Shown here: positions 8,994 through 16,950 of the stretch, piece after piece
Layout: the number at the start of each line of letters is the position of its first letter
How positions within the stretch are numbered: position 1 is the stretch's first letter
Source: JAJCYL01 sp965206015
Lineage (GTDB): Bacteria > Bacteroidota > Bacteroidia > Cytophagales > Cyclobacteriaceae
Assembly (NCBI GenBank): GCA_965206015.1
Contig: CBDBIW010000016.1
Location: 434,001 to 498,000 of the forward strand
DNA: 64,000 nt
Direction: 5' to 3'
The notes under the pieces: generated by a model
What the model was told of the DNA's origin: nothing
Databases searched by the model: none
The model's input: only the letters and a program-made list of their open reading frames with translations
Translations under genes and position numbers: made by a program

Positions 8994-10082
8994 ATGAAGA
9001 CGACTTGTAAATACATTTTAGTACTTGCTGGAATTTGCTTTATAGCAATGATTATTATGCTGATTATGGGGTACACCTCAGAAGTTGGTCCGGCGGTTAT
9101 TGTAGGTCTTCTGTCGCTGGCTATGGGGTTTCGCGGACATGAATTCTTGAAAAGATTTTCTTACACCATGATTATTTTTTCTTCTGTATCTGCGTCTCTT
9201 TTTTATCCACAGTATTTTACTAACTGGGGAGATTTTAAGCTCTCAATATTGATAGTCCCATTACTTCAATTGATTATGTTTGGTATGGGCACTGCCATGA
9301 GTTTTAAGGATTTTGTGGGGGTAATTAAAATGCCAAAAGCTGTTGGCATCGGTTTGGTATGCCAGTTTACCATTATGCCGGTTGTTGGATTCACGCTGGC
9401 AAGCCTGTTTGGCTTTGTTCCTGAAATTGCTGCCGGAATCGTACTGATTGGAGCCTCACCCAGCGGGCTGGCGTCAAATGTGATGTCTTATATCGCCAAA
9501 GCAAATCTGGCCTTATCTGTCACTTTAACTGCTTGTGCTACATTGTTGGCACCGATTTTCACACCATTCCTCATGGAGATTTTTGCCGGTCAATTTATAC
9601 CCATCGATTTTTTTGGCATTATGTGGAGTATTATCAAAATTGTAATCCTGCCTATTGTTGCAGGCCTGATTTTTAATCACTTTTTCCACGGCAAAGCTGA
9701 TTGGTTGGATAAAGCCATGCCAATTGTGTCTATGGCTGGAATTGCAGTGATCATAACAGTCATCACCGCTTCCGGCCGTGATAGCTTATTGACTATTGGG
9801 TTTGTCCTGATTTTGACGGCAATTATTCATAATGCAGCTGGTTATTTTTTGGGTTACTGGGCTTGCAGAGTTTTCAAAATGCCCGAACAAGATTGCCGAA
9901 CTATAGCACTGGAAGTTGGCATGCAAAATGGAGGATTAGCCTCCGGAATTGCCCTGGAAATGGGCAAGGTAGCAACAGTTGGATTGGCTCCGGCCGTATT
10001 TGGGCCTTGGATGAATATTTCAGGGTCTTCGCTGGCTACCTGGTGGCGAGAAAAACCAGTTGAAACTAAGGCTGTTTATTGA
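8994..10082 (+). CDS. Bile acid:sodium symporter (BASS) family transporter
   Basis: A 362-residue inner-membrane protein with about 10 predicted transmembrane helices. The BASS signatures are clear: GASPSGLASNVMSYIAKA near residues 155-172 and EVGMQNGGLASG near 306-317, which form the crossed Na+-binding core. Members carry bile acids, pyruvate, pantoate and other organic anions with Na+. It is embedded between exported catabolic enzymes, so import of the acidic end product (a 2-keto acid such as pyruvate or a 2-keto-3-deoxy sugar acid) is a reasonable inference. The first two helices are an extension compared with minimal BASS proteins. Confidence 0.9.
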   Translation: MKTTCKYILVLAGICFIAMIIMLIMGYTSEVGPAVIVGLLSLAMGFRGHEFLKRFSYTMIIFSSVSASLFYPQYFTNWGDFKLSILIVPLLQLIMFGMGTAMSFKDFVGVIKMPKAVGIGLVCQFTIMPVVGFTLASLFGFVPEIAAGIVLIGASPSGLASNVMSYIAKANLALSVTLTACATLLAPIFTPFLMEIFAGQFIPIDFFGIMWSIIKIVILPIVAGLIFNHFFHGKADWLDKAMPIVSMAGIAVIITVITASGRDSLLTIGFVLILTAIIHNAAGYFLGYWACRVFKMPEQDCRTIALEVGMQNGGLASGIALEMGKVATVGLAPAVFGPWMNISGSSLATWWREKPVETKAVY

Positions 10083-10101
10083 GAATAATAACGTATTAAA
10101 G

Positions 10102-11052
10102 ATGCATAGACTATCAAAGTATTACTGTTCTATTAAACAACACATAGTACTGTTCCTTGTTCTGATAATCTGTACAGATGAATCAAACGGTCAGACTATT
10201 TCCAAGGATCAAATGACCTTCCTCACTTCCCAATGGAAAGGAGAACGGTTTGCCGACGGGCGTCCCAAAGTGTCTGATGATGTTTTGGAGCGTATGAAAA
10301 CGGTGACCATAGAGGAGGCTTGGAGTGTACTTAGAGGTGAGGGATATCATAACCAGTTTGAAGGTAATTGGCAGCCATTGCATGACGACGTGGCTGTGGT
10401 TGGCAGAGCACTCACTGCCCAATATCTGCCCAACCGACCGGATGTCTCAGACCAGATTAAGAAGAAAGGGAAGCAGGATGGTAGGATTGGAAACCCTAAT
10501 TCCTGGCCAATTGATATGCTTATAAAAGGCGATGTCTATGTGGCGGATGCATTTGGGAAAATTGTTGATGGTACCCTCATCGGTGACAACCTGGGAAATG
10601 CCATTTATGCCAGGTCAGGCAATGGTGTAGTTTTCAACTCTTCTTCCAGAGATATGGAAGGACTTTCCGAGATAGACGGATTCAACGCATTCGTTAAAGG
10701 ATGGCACCCTTCTTTTTTAACCGAGGTTATGTTGTCAGGGCTCAATGTTCCAATCCGTATGGGGGCTGTGACCGTCTTGCCTGGTGATATTGTTATCGCT
10801 AAAAAAGAAGGAGTCATTTTTGTTCCTGCGCATCTGGCCGAAAAAGTAGTGGTTACGTCAGAAGTTGTGCGTCTTCGGGATCTTTTTGGAATTACAAGAT
10901 TGAAGGAGGACAAATACACTCCTGGCCAGATTGACAACAAATGGTCGGATAGCATTGAAAAGGACTTTTCTAAATGGTTAACAAATCATATGGATGAGCT
11001 ACCTGTTCCTCGAGAACAAATTCAGGAATTACTTAAAAACAGAACCTGGTAA
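10102..11052 (+). CDS. Exported RraA-like protein (HMG/CHA aldolase fold)
   Basis: RraA/dimethylmenaquinone-methyltransferase-like protein. I chose the ATG at 10102 over the in-frame one at 10060, because the latter overlaps the transporter gene and 10102 gives a clean signal peptide ending near SNGQ. The fold signature is present: G-D-N-L-G-N, then GVVFNSSSRDMEGL with the conserved Arg-Asp pair, then PGDIVIAKKEGVIFVP. Catalytic family members are class II pyruvate aldolases or oxaloacetate decarboxylases; the usual D-G before the Arg-Asp pair is N-S here, so activity is not certain. Signal peptides are rare in this family. In context I infer aldol cleavage of a 2-keto-3-deoxy acid. Confidence 0.82.
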   Translation: MHRLSKYYCSIKQHIVLFLVLIICTDESNGQTISKDQMTFLTSQWKGERFADGRPKVSDDVLERMKTVTIEEAWSVLRGEGYHNQFEGNWQPLHDDVAVVGRALTAQYLPNRPDVSDQIKKKGKQDGRIGNPNSWPIDMLIKGDVYVADAFGKIVDGTLIGDNLGNAIYARSGNGVVFNSSSRDMEGLSEIDGFNAFVKGWHPSFLTEVMLSGLNVPIRMGAVTVLPGDIVIAKKEGVIFVPAHLAEKVVVTSEVVRLRDLFGITRLKEDKYTPGQIDNKWSDSIEKDFSKWLTNHMDELPVPREQIQELLKNRTW

Positions 11053-11081
11053 TAGACTAACTACCTAAATAAATATATGTC

Positions 11082-11552
11082 ATGAAAAATTCAGATAATC
11101 GAAGATCGGCTTTTAAAAAAATGGGAGTAGCCCTTGCAGCTACTTTCGGGTTTGGTGTTGCGAAAGCATCTAGTAACAAACCTAATAGAGAGAAGAAAGC
11201 AGTAGGCGAAGTAGTAACTCACCAAGAAAAACCACTGTTTTCCAGCTCTGTTGTCTATGGTGATTTATTATTCCTGGCGGGTAAAGGTGCTCATTTTGAT
11301 GGTGATATTACAGCTCACACAGATCATGTTCTCAAGGAACTCGAAAAGGAACTAAAGAAGAATGGTTCTTCAATGGATAAGGTCCTTAAGGTAAACGTCT
11401 ACTTGAATGATCTCGGAGACTATACTAAAATGAATGAAGTCTACAGAGGTAGATTTGGCGATAGCCCGCCTGTAAGAACGACGGTAGCTACCTACGGCGG
11501 TGTGCCTGGAGATTCACTAGTAGAAATTGATTGCATTGCTGCAATGAAATAA
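11082..11552 (+). CDS. Tat-exported RidA family protein
   Basis: A 156-residue RidA/YjgF/UK114 protein. Residues 1-40 form a twin-arginine signal (NRRSAFKK followed by a hydrophobic stretch), so it is probably exported folded. The conserved Arg (R132 in PVRTTV) and Glu (E148 in LVEIDCIA) that bind the carboxylate and activate water are present, with one extra residue between them compared with E. coli RidA. RidA proteins hydrolyse reactive enamine/imine products of PLP enzymes. The PLP enzyme encoded 24 bases downstream is the obvious partner, and both carry Tat signals. Confidence 0.87.
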   Translation: MKNSDNRRSAFKKMGVALAATFGFGVAKASSNKPNREKKAVGEVVTHQEKPLFSSSVVYGDLLFLAGKGAHFDGDITAHTDHVLKELEKELKKNGSSMDKVLKVNVYLNDLGDYTKMNEVYRGRFGDSPPVRTTVATYGGVPGDSLVEIDCIAAMK

Positions 11553-11576
11553 TTCCCTTTTTTTAAAGAAACTATC

Positions 11577-12782
11577 ATGAATAGAAGAAAAATAATAAAA
11601 CAGCTTTCGACACTCCCAATAGTGGGTGGTTTAATTGGCACCGAAGCACTGGCAAGCCCTTCTAAGAGTACCCCAATTGCTCCTCGACGGGATTACTATA
11701 AAGAACTGGGGCTTCGAACTTATATCAATGCGGCCGGTACCTACACCTCATTGACTGGTTGTTTGATAAGGGAAGAAGCGGTTGATGCCTATAATTATGG
11801 AGCTGGACAATACGTAGCATTGGATGAAATTCAGGATAAAGTAGGAGAACGCCTTGCTGAATTGATTGGTGTTGAAGCAGCAACAGTTACATCAGGAGCT
11901 TTTTCGGCCATTACTTTGGGAACGGCTGGAGTGCTAACCGGTCTTGACCCGAAAAAAGCAGCCAGAATTCCTTATGACTTGACCGGAATGAAATCTGAGG
12001 TGATCATGCAAAAAGACCATGCAATCGGATATGCTCATGCCATTAAAAACGCCGGTCCTAAAGTCATAGTTGTTGAAACCAGGAAGGAACTTGAAAAAGC
12101 GGTCAATGATAAAACTGCAATGTTGTGGTTCCTCAATGCACACAATTTCAGAGGTAAAATTCAGTATAAAGAATTTATTGAAGTTGGTAAGAAGTATAAC
12201 ATCCCAATGATGAATGACTGTGCCGCAGATGTGCCTCCGGTTGAGAATTTGTGGAAGTATACGGATATGGGATTTGACCTGGTTTGCTTTTCAGGCGGAA
12301 AAGGACTAAGAGGCCCCCAAAGCTGTGGTTTACTGCTTGGTAAAAAAGAGTTGGTTGCTGCAGCTCGTTTAAGTGCTCCACCTCGAGGGGATACTGTCGG
12401 CAGAGGTATGAAGGTAAATAAAGAAGAAGTTCTTGCCATGTTAATTGCTGTTGAAAACTACTTAGCAAGAGATCATGAAGCAGATTGGAAACTTTGGGAA
12501 GATCAGATCAACCTTATCAGTGAGAGTACTAAATCTATTGCGGGAGTGGAAACGGAAATCCATGTACCGGATATTGCTAATCATGTTCCCTCAATAAGGA
12601 TCAGTTGGGATCAAAATAAGGTTAAGATGACGCCTGCGGAAGTGAAATTAGCACTCAAAAACGGTCATCCATCGATAGAGACAGTTGGTGGCGAAGCATC
12701 TGTAGACATGACCACCTGGATGATGAATCCTGGTGAAGAAAGGATTGTTGCCGCCAGAATAAGAGAAATTTTAAAAGGCTAA
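11577..12782 (+). CDS. Tat-exported SelA-like PLP enzyme, probable amino-sugar-acid ammonia-lyase
   Basis: A 401-residue fold-type I PLP enzyme of the SelA-like/DgaE (D-glucosaminate-6-phosphate ammonia-lyase) group. The PLP lysine is K242 in FSGGKGLRGPQS, a motif identical in style to DgaE and EF_0838; INAAGTYTSLTGC near residues 50-62 is the phosphate-side motif. The N-terminus (NRRKIIKQLS plus a hydrophobic stretch) is a twin-arginine signal, fitting export of a cofactor-loaded protein. Known relatives eliminate ammonia from 2-amino sugar acids to give 2-keto-3-deoxy acids. Here a non-phosphorylated substrate would be needed in the periplasm. Full length; followed by a terminator at 12801. 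Confidence 0.85.
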   Translation: MNRRKIIKQLSTLPIVGGLIGTEALASPSKSTPIAPRRDYYKELGLRTYINAAGTYTSLTGCLIREEAVDAYNYGAGQYVALDEIQDKVGERLAELIGVEAATVTSGAFSAITLGTAGVLTGLDPKKAARIPYDLTGMKSEVIMQKDHAIGYAHAIKNAGPKVIVVETRKELEKAVNDKTAMLWFLNAHNFRGKIQYKEFIEVGKKYNIPMMNDCAADVPPVENLWKYTDMGFDLVCFSGGKGLRGPQSCGLLLGKKELVAAARLSAPPRGDTVGRGMKVNKEEVLAMLIAVENYLARDHEADWKLWEDQINLISESTKSIAGVETEIHVPDIANHVPSIRISWDQNKVKMTPAEVKLALKNGHPSIETVGGEASVDMTTWMMNPGEERIVAARIREILKG

Positions 12783-12800
12783 TTCAGCCAGCTATGCAAG

Positions 12801-12830
12801 GCAGGGTGACGGAAGTTACCCTGCTCTTTT
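12801..12830 (+). terminator. Rho-independent terminator after the SelA-like gene
   Basis: A 10-bp stem with one G-T pair (GCAGGGTGAC / GTTACCCTGC), loop GGAA, followed by TCTTTT. It lies between the SelA-like gene and the lactonase gene, so the lactonase may be transcribed separately or at a reduced level by read-through. It also argues against starting the lactonase at 12794. Confidence 0.75.
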
Positions 12831-12847
12831 CTATAAATAATTCCACC

Positions 12848-13786
12848 ATGCTATCAATTGTGAAAAGTAATCTCCCGTGTTTCATTTTTGCCTTTTCAAT
12901 CATTTTTGGCTGTTCTTCTGAAAAGAAGAAAGAAGGCGAGGCTTCTAAAATTCCGGATATTCCTATTGCCAGTGACTTCGTCAAAGTAGGAACTGGACCT
13001 AGTGGCATGGAAGGACCAGCAGTTAGTAAAGATGGTATTCTCTATTTTGTAAATGCTGATAAAAACGGGAACATTGGCCGCGTAGATTTGGCCACGCAAA
13101 AGTTCGATATTTTAATCGATTCTTTACCCGCCGGAAGCTATGGAAACGGAATACGCTTCAATAAAGCAGGCAAAATGCTTGTTGCGGATTATACGAATCA
13201 TAATGTGTTGGAAATAGATCCTGTCAGTGTTGGAGTTTCTATCTATGCCCATGAAGACCAAATGAATCAGCCTAATGACATTGCCATAGGTTCTACAGGT
13301 GTGCTCTTTGCTAGTGACCCCAATTGGTCGGAAGAAACCGGTCAGCTTTGGCGAATTGATACTGAAGGTACAGTTACCTTATTAGAATCCGGAATGGGCA
13401 CTACCAATGGAATAGAAGTTTCACCCGATGAAAAGACACTCTACGTAAATGAATCAGTTCAAAGAAATGTATGGGCCTATGATTTAAGCCCTCAAGGGGG
13501 CATAAGTAATAAACGGCTTCTCATAAAGTTTGAAGATTTCGGCATGGACGGTATGCGATGCGATGAGAAAGGAAACCTCTATATAACAAGACATGGAAAA
13601 GGAACTATAGCCGTGGTATCGCCCACCGGCGAATTGGTTATGGAAGTGAAATTAAAAGGGGAAAAACCTTCCAATATTGCTTTTGGGGGAAAGGATGGAA
13701 AGACATGCTATATCACACTTCAGGACAGAGGCTTCATAGAAATCTTTATAGCACCTTTTAGAGGGAGGTCACTTGCACTCCTTTAA
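12848..13786 (+). CDS. SMP-30/gluconolactonase-type lipoprotein
   Basis: Six-bladed propeller of the SMP-30/LRE family, 312 residues from the ATG at 12848. That start gives a lipoprotein signal (IIFGC, Cys22), while the upstream in-frame ATG at 12794 lies across a terminator hairpin. The divalent-metal ligands of lactonases are present: E55 (GMEGP), N143 (QPNDIA), N187 (TNGIEVSPD) and D234 (GMDGMRCDEKGN). Such enzymes hydrolyse sugar lactones to aldonic acids. This would follow the C1 oxidation step proposed for the dehydrogenase at 5965. Extracytoplasmic location matches the other operon members. Confidence 0.85.
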   Translation: MLSIVKSNLPCFIFAFSIIFGCSSEKKKEGEASKIPDIPIASDFVKVGTGPSGMEGPAVSKDGILYFVNADKNGNIGRVDLATQKFDILIDSLPAGSYGNGIRFNKAGKMLVADYTNHNVLEIDPVSVGVSIYAHEDQMNQPNDIAIGSTGVLFASDPNWSEETGQLWRIDTEGTVTLLESGMGTTNGIEVSPDEKTLYVNESVQRNVWAYDLSPQGGISNKRLLIKFEDFGMDGMRCDEKGNLYITRHGKGTIAVVSPTGELVMEVKLKGEKPSNIAFGGKDGKTCYITLQDRGFIEIFIAPFRGRSLALL

Positions 13787-13835
13787 AAGAACTGAATACT
13801 CAGTCATTATATGAAAAACAAGATTCCCATACGCT

Positions 13836-14069
13836 TTAGATAACCGGGCAACTCCTGCATGGTTTGAAGATGCCAAATCCGGGATTTTCATCGGAGAAAT
13901 CAAAGGCCTCTTGGACTCCTGCCAGAAACTGACGCTTCCACGAACTGACCTGGGTAGGGTGTACCTCGTAGTGTGCTGCTATTTGCTGTATTGTCTCACG
14001 CTCTCTCAAAACTTCAATGGTAACTTTTGCCTTGAAAGAGGAGCTGAGTTTTCTTCGACTTGTTCTCAT
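13836..14069 (-). pseudogene. IS3-family OrfA, truncated
   Basis: Residues 1-55 are a typical IS3 OrfA helix-turn-helix (SSSFKAKVTIEVLRE, then HPTQVSSWKRQFL). After GVQEAFDF the sequence turns into unrelated residues and stops, and no orfB follows on the minus strand. It is therefore a fragment. It marks the right edge of the catabolic operon, with the lactonase gene ending only 49 bases away. Whether it belongs to the same IS type as the element at 1-924 cannot be tested, because that orfA is outside the window. Confidence 0.75.
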
Positions 14070-14198
14070 GTTTCAGGTAATTAGTTTTCCCTAAGCAATT
14101 GCGCATTTAGTTGATTAGGTTAAGTATGTATCGTTGATTAGGAAAAAAAGGGATAAAAAGACAAGATTTATGTATCTTAAGGGTATCAACCTTGTCAA

Positions 14199-14397
14199 AT
14201 GAAGTCAAAAAATAAACGAATAAATCAATCAGGGTTTTATCTCCGGGCCTGGAAGAACAACTCAACCCTGAGCAGGAACTATTACTATTGAGTAATGCGG
14301 TTAATTGGGCGTATTTCGAGGAAGAGTTTTCATCTTTCTACTCAACTTCGTGCCGTCCGGCACATCCTGTTCGTTTGATGGTCTCCTGGTAGTTTGT
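14199..14397 (+). pseudogene. IS5/IS1182-type transposase N-terminus, frameshifted
   Basis: A reading that starts near ATG 14199 and shifts frame around 14235 (a T-run) gives LEEQLNPEQELLLLSNAVNW followed by a FEEEF..RPAHPVRLMVS segment. This is the usual N-terminus of IS5/IS1182-group transposases (a conserved W-x-x-F-E block, then RP..P.RLMV). It runs into a stop right before the IS4 insertion at 14411, and no continuation is seen after that element, so it is a dead fragment. Confidence 0.55.
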
Positions 14398-14398
14398 T

Positions 14399-14410
14399 GG
14401 TGGCAGCACC
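14399..14410. repeat. Left target-site duplication of the IS4 element
   Basis: GGTGGCAGCACC directly precedes the left inverted repeat. The matching copy GGTGACAGCACC at 15924-15935 differs at one base. Twelve bases fits the 10-12 bp duplications of IS4-family elements. Confidence 0.65.
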
Positions 14411-15923
14411 ATAGTCGTTAACTTAAGCATTGTTGAATTACTTGATAATGAGTGATTTTACCTTTAGGAGCTTGACATGCCGTATTATAAATAGCGGGTA
14501 AGAACACATTTTCAATCCATAAGTTCATTGATTTAGGATCTATAAGGACTTTTCTTAGAGTTGGAGAAAGACTTCTACATCTTTTGAAAAATTTCAAAAC
14601 ACTAAGCCCTTGGTCAGGTTGATATGTTTGGATGTATTTGTTACAAGTCATGAATAGTTTCCAATTAACTAATATCCAGAGCAACTGAGTTAACAGTTGA
14701 CACTCAAAACGCTCCTTTCTTACTTTCTTTACTTGGTCAATTTCAAAAAATGACTTCCAGGATTTAAAGACCAACTCGATTTGCCATCTTAAATAATAGG
14801 CTTTTCTTATGTTCTCTACAGGTAAATATTGTTGTTCAACATTTGTAATGAAGGTATTGTAACGGCATCTGATCTTGTGAACCTCAGAGATATTCACTTT
14901 CCTGCTTTTTGCTGATTGACGAGCTTTCTTAAGTCTTTTTTCATATTCTCGGTCATTAAGTCGCTCGACAACTAACCTACAGGGAATTTTATGTTTTTCA
15001 TAGATAAATACATCTAGTGCAGAAGTACTTATACCTAATCGATTAAATCTTCTATCAATTTCTTTCCAAGACACTTCTTTATTTTCTGAGGTATAAATAT
15101 TTGCTTGAGGTGGTAGCCGGTTTAAGAAGTAAGCGGACTTATCTATGATTGCTTTCAGATAGGTAGGAGTAATGTAGCCTAAGTCACGAATGTGCAACCC
15201 TCCCTCGGTAATTGATTCTATTGTTTCATTCGAATCTTTTTGATCATTTCTACTTCGATTAGTTAACATCAAGTCCTTCCATTGGCCACTTAATAGATCA
15301 TATTCGTACTGGATTTGCATTAATCCATTGGTCTTGCTGAAGTTTCCAAAACCTGGATAATCTCCATTGTAATCATCTGGTAATGATAATCTAGTTGAAT
15401 CCTTAATCTTTATGCACGTAAAATGACTAGATAATTGTTCTTTAATCAGTTCTTGCAAAAACGTAACTCCTTGTTGAGTAAATCGTTTGTGCACGGCTTC
15501 TTTACTGATATCAATGGCAAAGTTTAAATGCAAATCTGCTGCAATATCTTCCAGACTAGTTTGAGCTTGATTACAAGTTGAAAACATAAGAGTATTCAAC
15601 AGATCAGAAGCAACCAGTTTTCGTTTTCGCTTTACAAACCCTGTTTCCTTGGCTAGTTGATCTATTTTTTCTTTTGACAGAGTATTCTCAATGCTATACT
15701 TAAGTTCATCAGCATACTTCTGAATAAAGATTTTCCTGCTAATTTGAAGTGTGTTTCTCCCTTAGTTTGATGATATTAGTAATGTCATTGCGGGGGCAAA
15801 ATCAAAGAAAAATAACCCGCTATTTAAAGTACCAAAAATGGGGAGAAAACTAACAAAATCTACCCGAGAAGGGTATGCTCACTTTAAAAAGAAAACCATC
15901 TGCACCCTTAAGTTAACGACTAT
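14411..15923. mobile_element. IS4-family insertion sequence, about 1.5 kb
   Basis: The element is bounded by perfect 17-bp inverted repeats: ATAGTCGTTAACTTAAG at 14411-14427 and its complement at 15907-15923. It is flanked by a 12-bp near-perfect direct repeat (14399-14410 and 15924-15935). It encodes one transposase on the minus strand whose stop codon lies inside the left repeat. It sits in a region already full of transposon debris. The mismatch in the duplication and the unclear transposase start suggest it is not a fresh insertion. Confidence 0.85.
14418..15599 (-). CDS. IS4-family transposase
   Basis: DDE transposase with the IS4 signature YYLRWQIELVFKSWKSFFEI (the Y-(2)-R-(3)-E-(6)-K motif) near residues 271-290 and a C-terminal helix ending QVIQQC. 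The listed start is a TTG. Coding-like sequence in the same frame continues upstream to about 15761 (KEKIDQLAKETGFVKRKRKL), as expected for the family N-terminus, but no ATG occurs there before an in-frame TAA at 15762-15764. Either an unusual start is used or the N-terminus has been damaged. Confidence 0.85.
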   Translation of the reverse strand: MNTLMFSTCNQAQTSLEDIAADLHLNFAIDISKEAVHKRFTQQGVTFLQELIKEQLSSHFTCIKIKDSTRLSLPDDYNGDYPGFGNFSKTNGLMQIQYEYDLLSGQWKDLMLTNRSRNDQKDSNETIESITEGGLHIRDLGYITPTYLKAIIDKSAYFLNRLPPQANIYTSENKEVSWKEIDRRFNRLGISTSALDVFIYEKHKIPCRLVVERLNDREYEKRLKKARQSAKSRKVNISEVHKIRCRYNTFITNVEQQYLPVENIRKAYYLRWQIELVFKSWKSFFEIDQVKKVRKERFECQLLTQLLWILVNWKLFMTCNKYIQTYQPDQGLSVLKFFKRCRSLSPTLRKVLIDPKSMNLWIENVFLPAIYNTACQAPKGKITHYQVIQQCLS

Positions 15924-15973
15924 GGTGACAGCACCAACAAGGGCAAGAAATTCAAATATTACCAGGGCACAGT

Positions 15974-16087
15974 TCCAGCAAGACTACTGAGATTTACACA
16001 CATATTGCCAATACATCTATGAATGCTATAAAAAATCTATTAGATTCATTCGGCTATAAAAGAAATAAGGACATAATGTTCCTTTAG
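15974..16087 (+). pseudogene. Tyrosine recombinase C-terminal tail
   Basis: Reads SSKTTEIYTHIANTSMNAIK and ends FGYKRNKDIMFL-stop at 16087. TEIYTHI is the usual context of the nucleophilic tyrosine in XerD/phage-type integrases (SKTTEIYTHV). Only the last 37 codons remain, just outside the IS4 target duplication; the catalytic R, K and H-x-x-R parts are missing. It implies that an integrative element once occupied this spot. Confidence 0.65.
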
Positions 16088-16104
16088 CCAATTGTTGTGG
16101 GGAA

Positions 16105-16150
16105 TTTATGAAACGAATAATAACAATTTTATGAAACGAATAATAACAAT
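16105..16150 (+). repeat. 23-bp perfect tandem duplication at a start codon
   Basis: Bases 16105-16127 are repeated exactly at 16128-16150. The unit (TTTATGAAACGAATAATAAC plus AAT) includes a start codon. The first ATG (16108) opens an 8-codon frame that ends in TGA overlapping the second ATG (ATGA at 16131-16134), which starts the real gene. Confidence 0.9.
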
Positions 16151-16739
16151 ATTAATATTTTCAATTAGCATCAATATAGCTAATGCTCAATTCGATGAAA
16201 ATAATGCGATTTATTCAACTGGTGAGCTGAATTTAGGTAATTATATAGGAGTTGACATTGGCTTGAATTATGTCTACAAAGAAAAATACTCGTTCAAGGT
16301 TGGGTACACAGGGAATATACGAAAACCTAAATCACAACCTGAAGACTATACAGATGGTTTGTTTAGACTATTCTCTTTTGGGTTAGCAGATCCTAATGAC
16401 CAATTTAAAAATTATCAAATCGGTTTAGGAAAAATATACAAGCTTAATAAAAGAGGAACTATAAGAGTAAACTTAACACTTGGATTAGGATATACGACTA
16501 TAAGAGAGCCAGAAAATTGGCAAATGATTAATAACGTTTTTATAGTTTTTATAGATGAGAATTATACTTGGGATTATAAAGAGTATAATACAGTAAGTCT
16601 AATAATAAATCCTAAAATTGAGTTTCCAGTTACAAGATTTTACGGATTGACAATTTCACCAATGTTACAAATAAATAAGGACAGAACATATTTTGGTATT
16701 GGGATTGGACAAATGATTGGATTATTAAGAAAAAACTAA
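16131..16739 (+). CDS. Secreted beta-rich protein of unknown function
   Basis: A 202-residue protein with a Sec signal peptide (cleavage near ANA-Q) followed by alternating strands rich in Y, G and I. It ends in a pattern that resembles a small outer-membrane beta-barrel, but no domain is recognised. The ATG at 16131 is chosen because it opens the signal peptide directly; an in-frame ATG at 16092 would add 13 polar residues. Base composition is clearly AT-richer than its neighbours, and it sits among insertion sequences, which suggests acquisition by transfer. Translation may be affected by the upstream 8-codon frame created by the tandem duplication. Confidence 0.65.
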   Translation: MKRIITILIFSISINIANAQFDENNAIYSTGELNLGNYIGVDIGLNYVYKEKYSFKVGYTGNIRKPKSQPEDYTDGLFRLFSFGLADPNDQFKNYQIGLGKIYKLNKRGTIRVNLTLGLGYTTIREPENWQMINNVFIVFIDENYTWDYKEYNTVSLIINPKIEFPVTRFYGLTISPMLQINKDRTYFGIGIGQMIGLLRKN

Positions 16740-16950
16740 CCACAACAAAGGCTATAAGTAATTGCTTGTTTTCGCCTACTTCTGAAAATTCTCACGGATT
16801 TTCAGTTTGGTGTGTACTTGCAAAGTTGAGTACTAAACCACGCAACTACTCATAGCCAAAATCGTTATGCACAATTCACAAAAAACCAGCAAAATGAATA
16901 AAAAACAAGAATTAACTTTACTAAATAAAGAGGTTGAATATCTTGAAAAT

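Noticed and set aside
1..14069. Composite transposon with inverted IS3 copies at both sides of the operon
   Set aside because: The right copy is only an orfA fragment, its type cannot be matched to the left one, and no common ends are seen.
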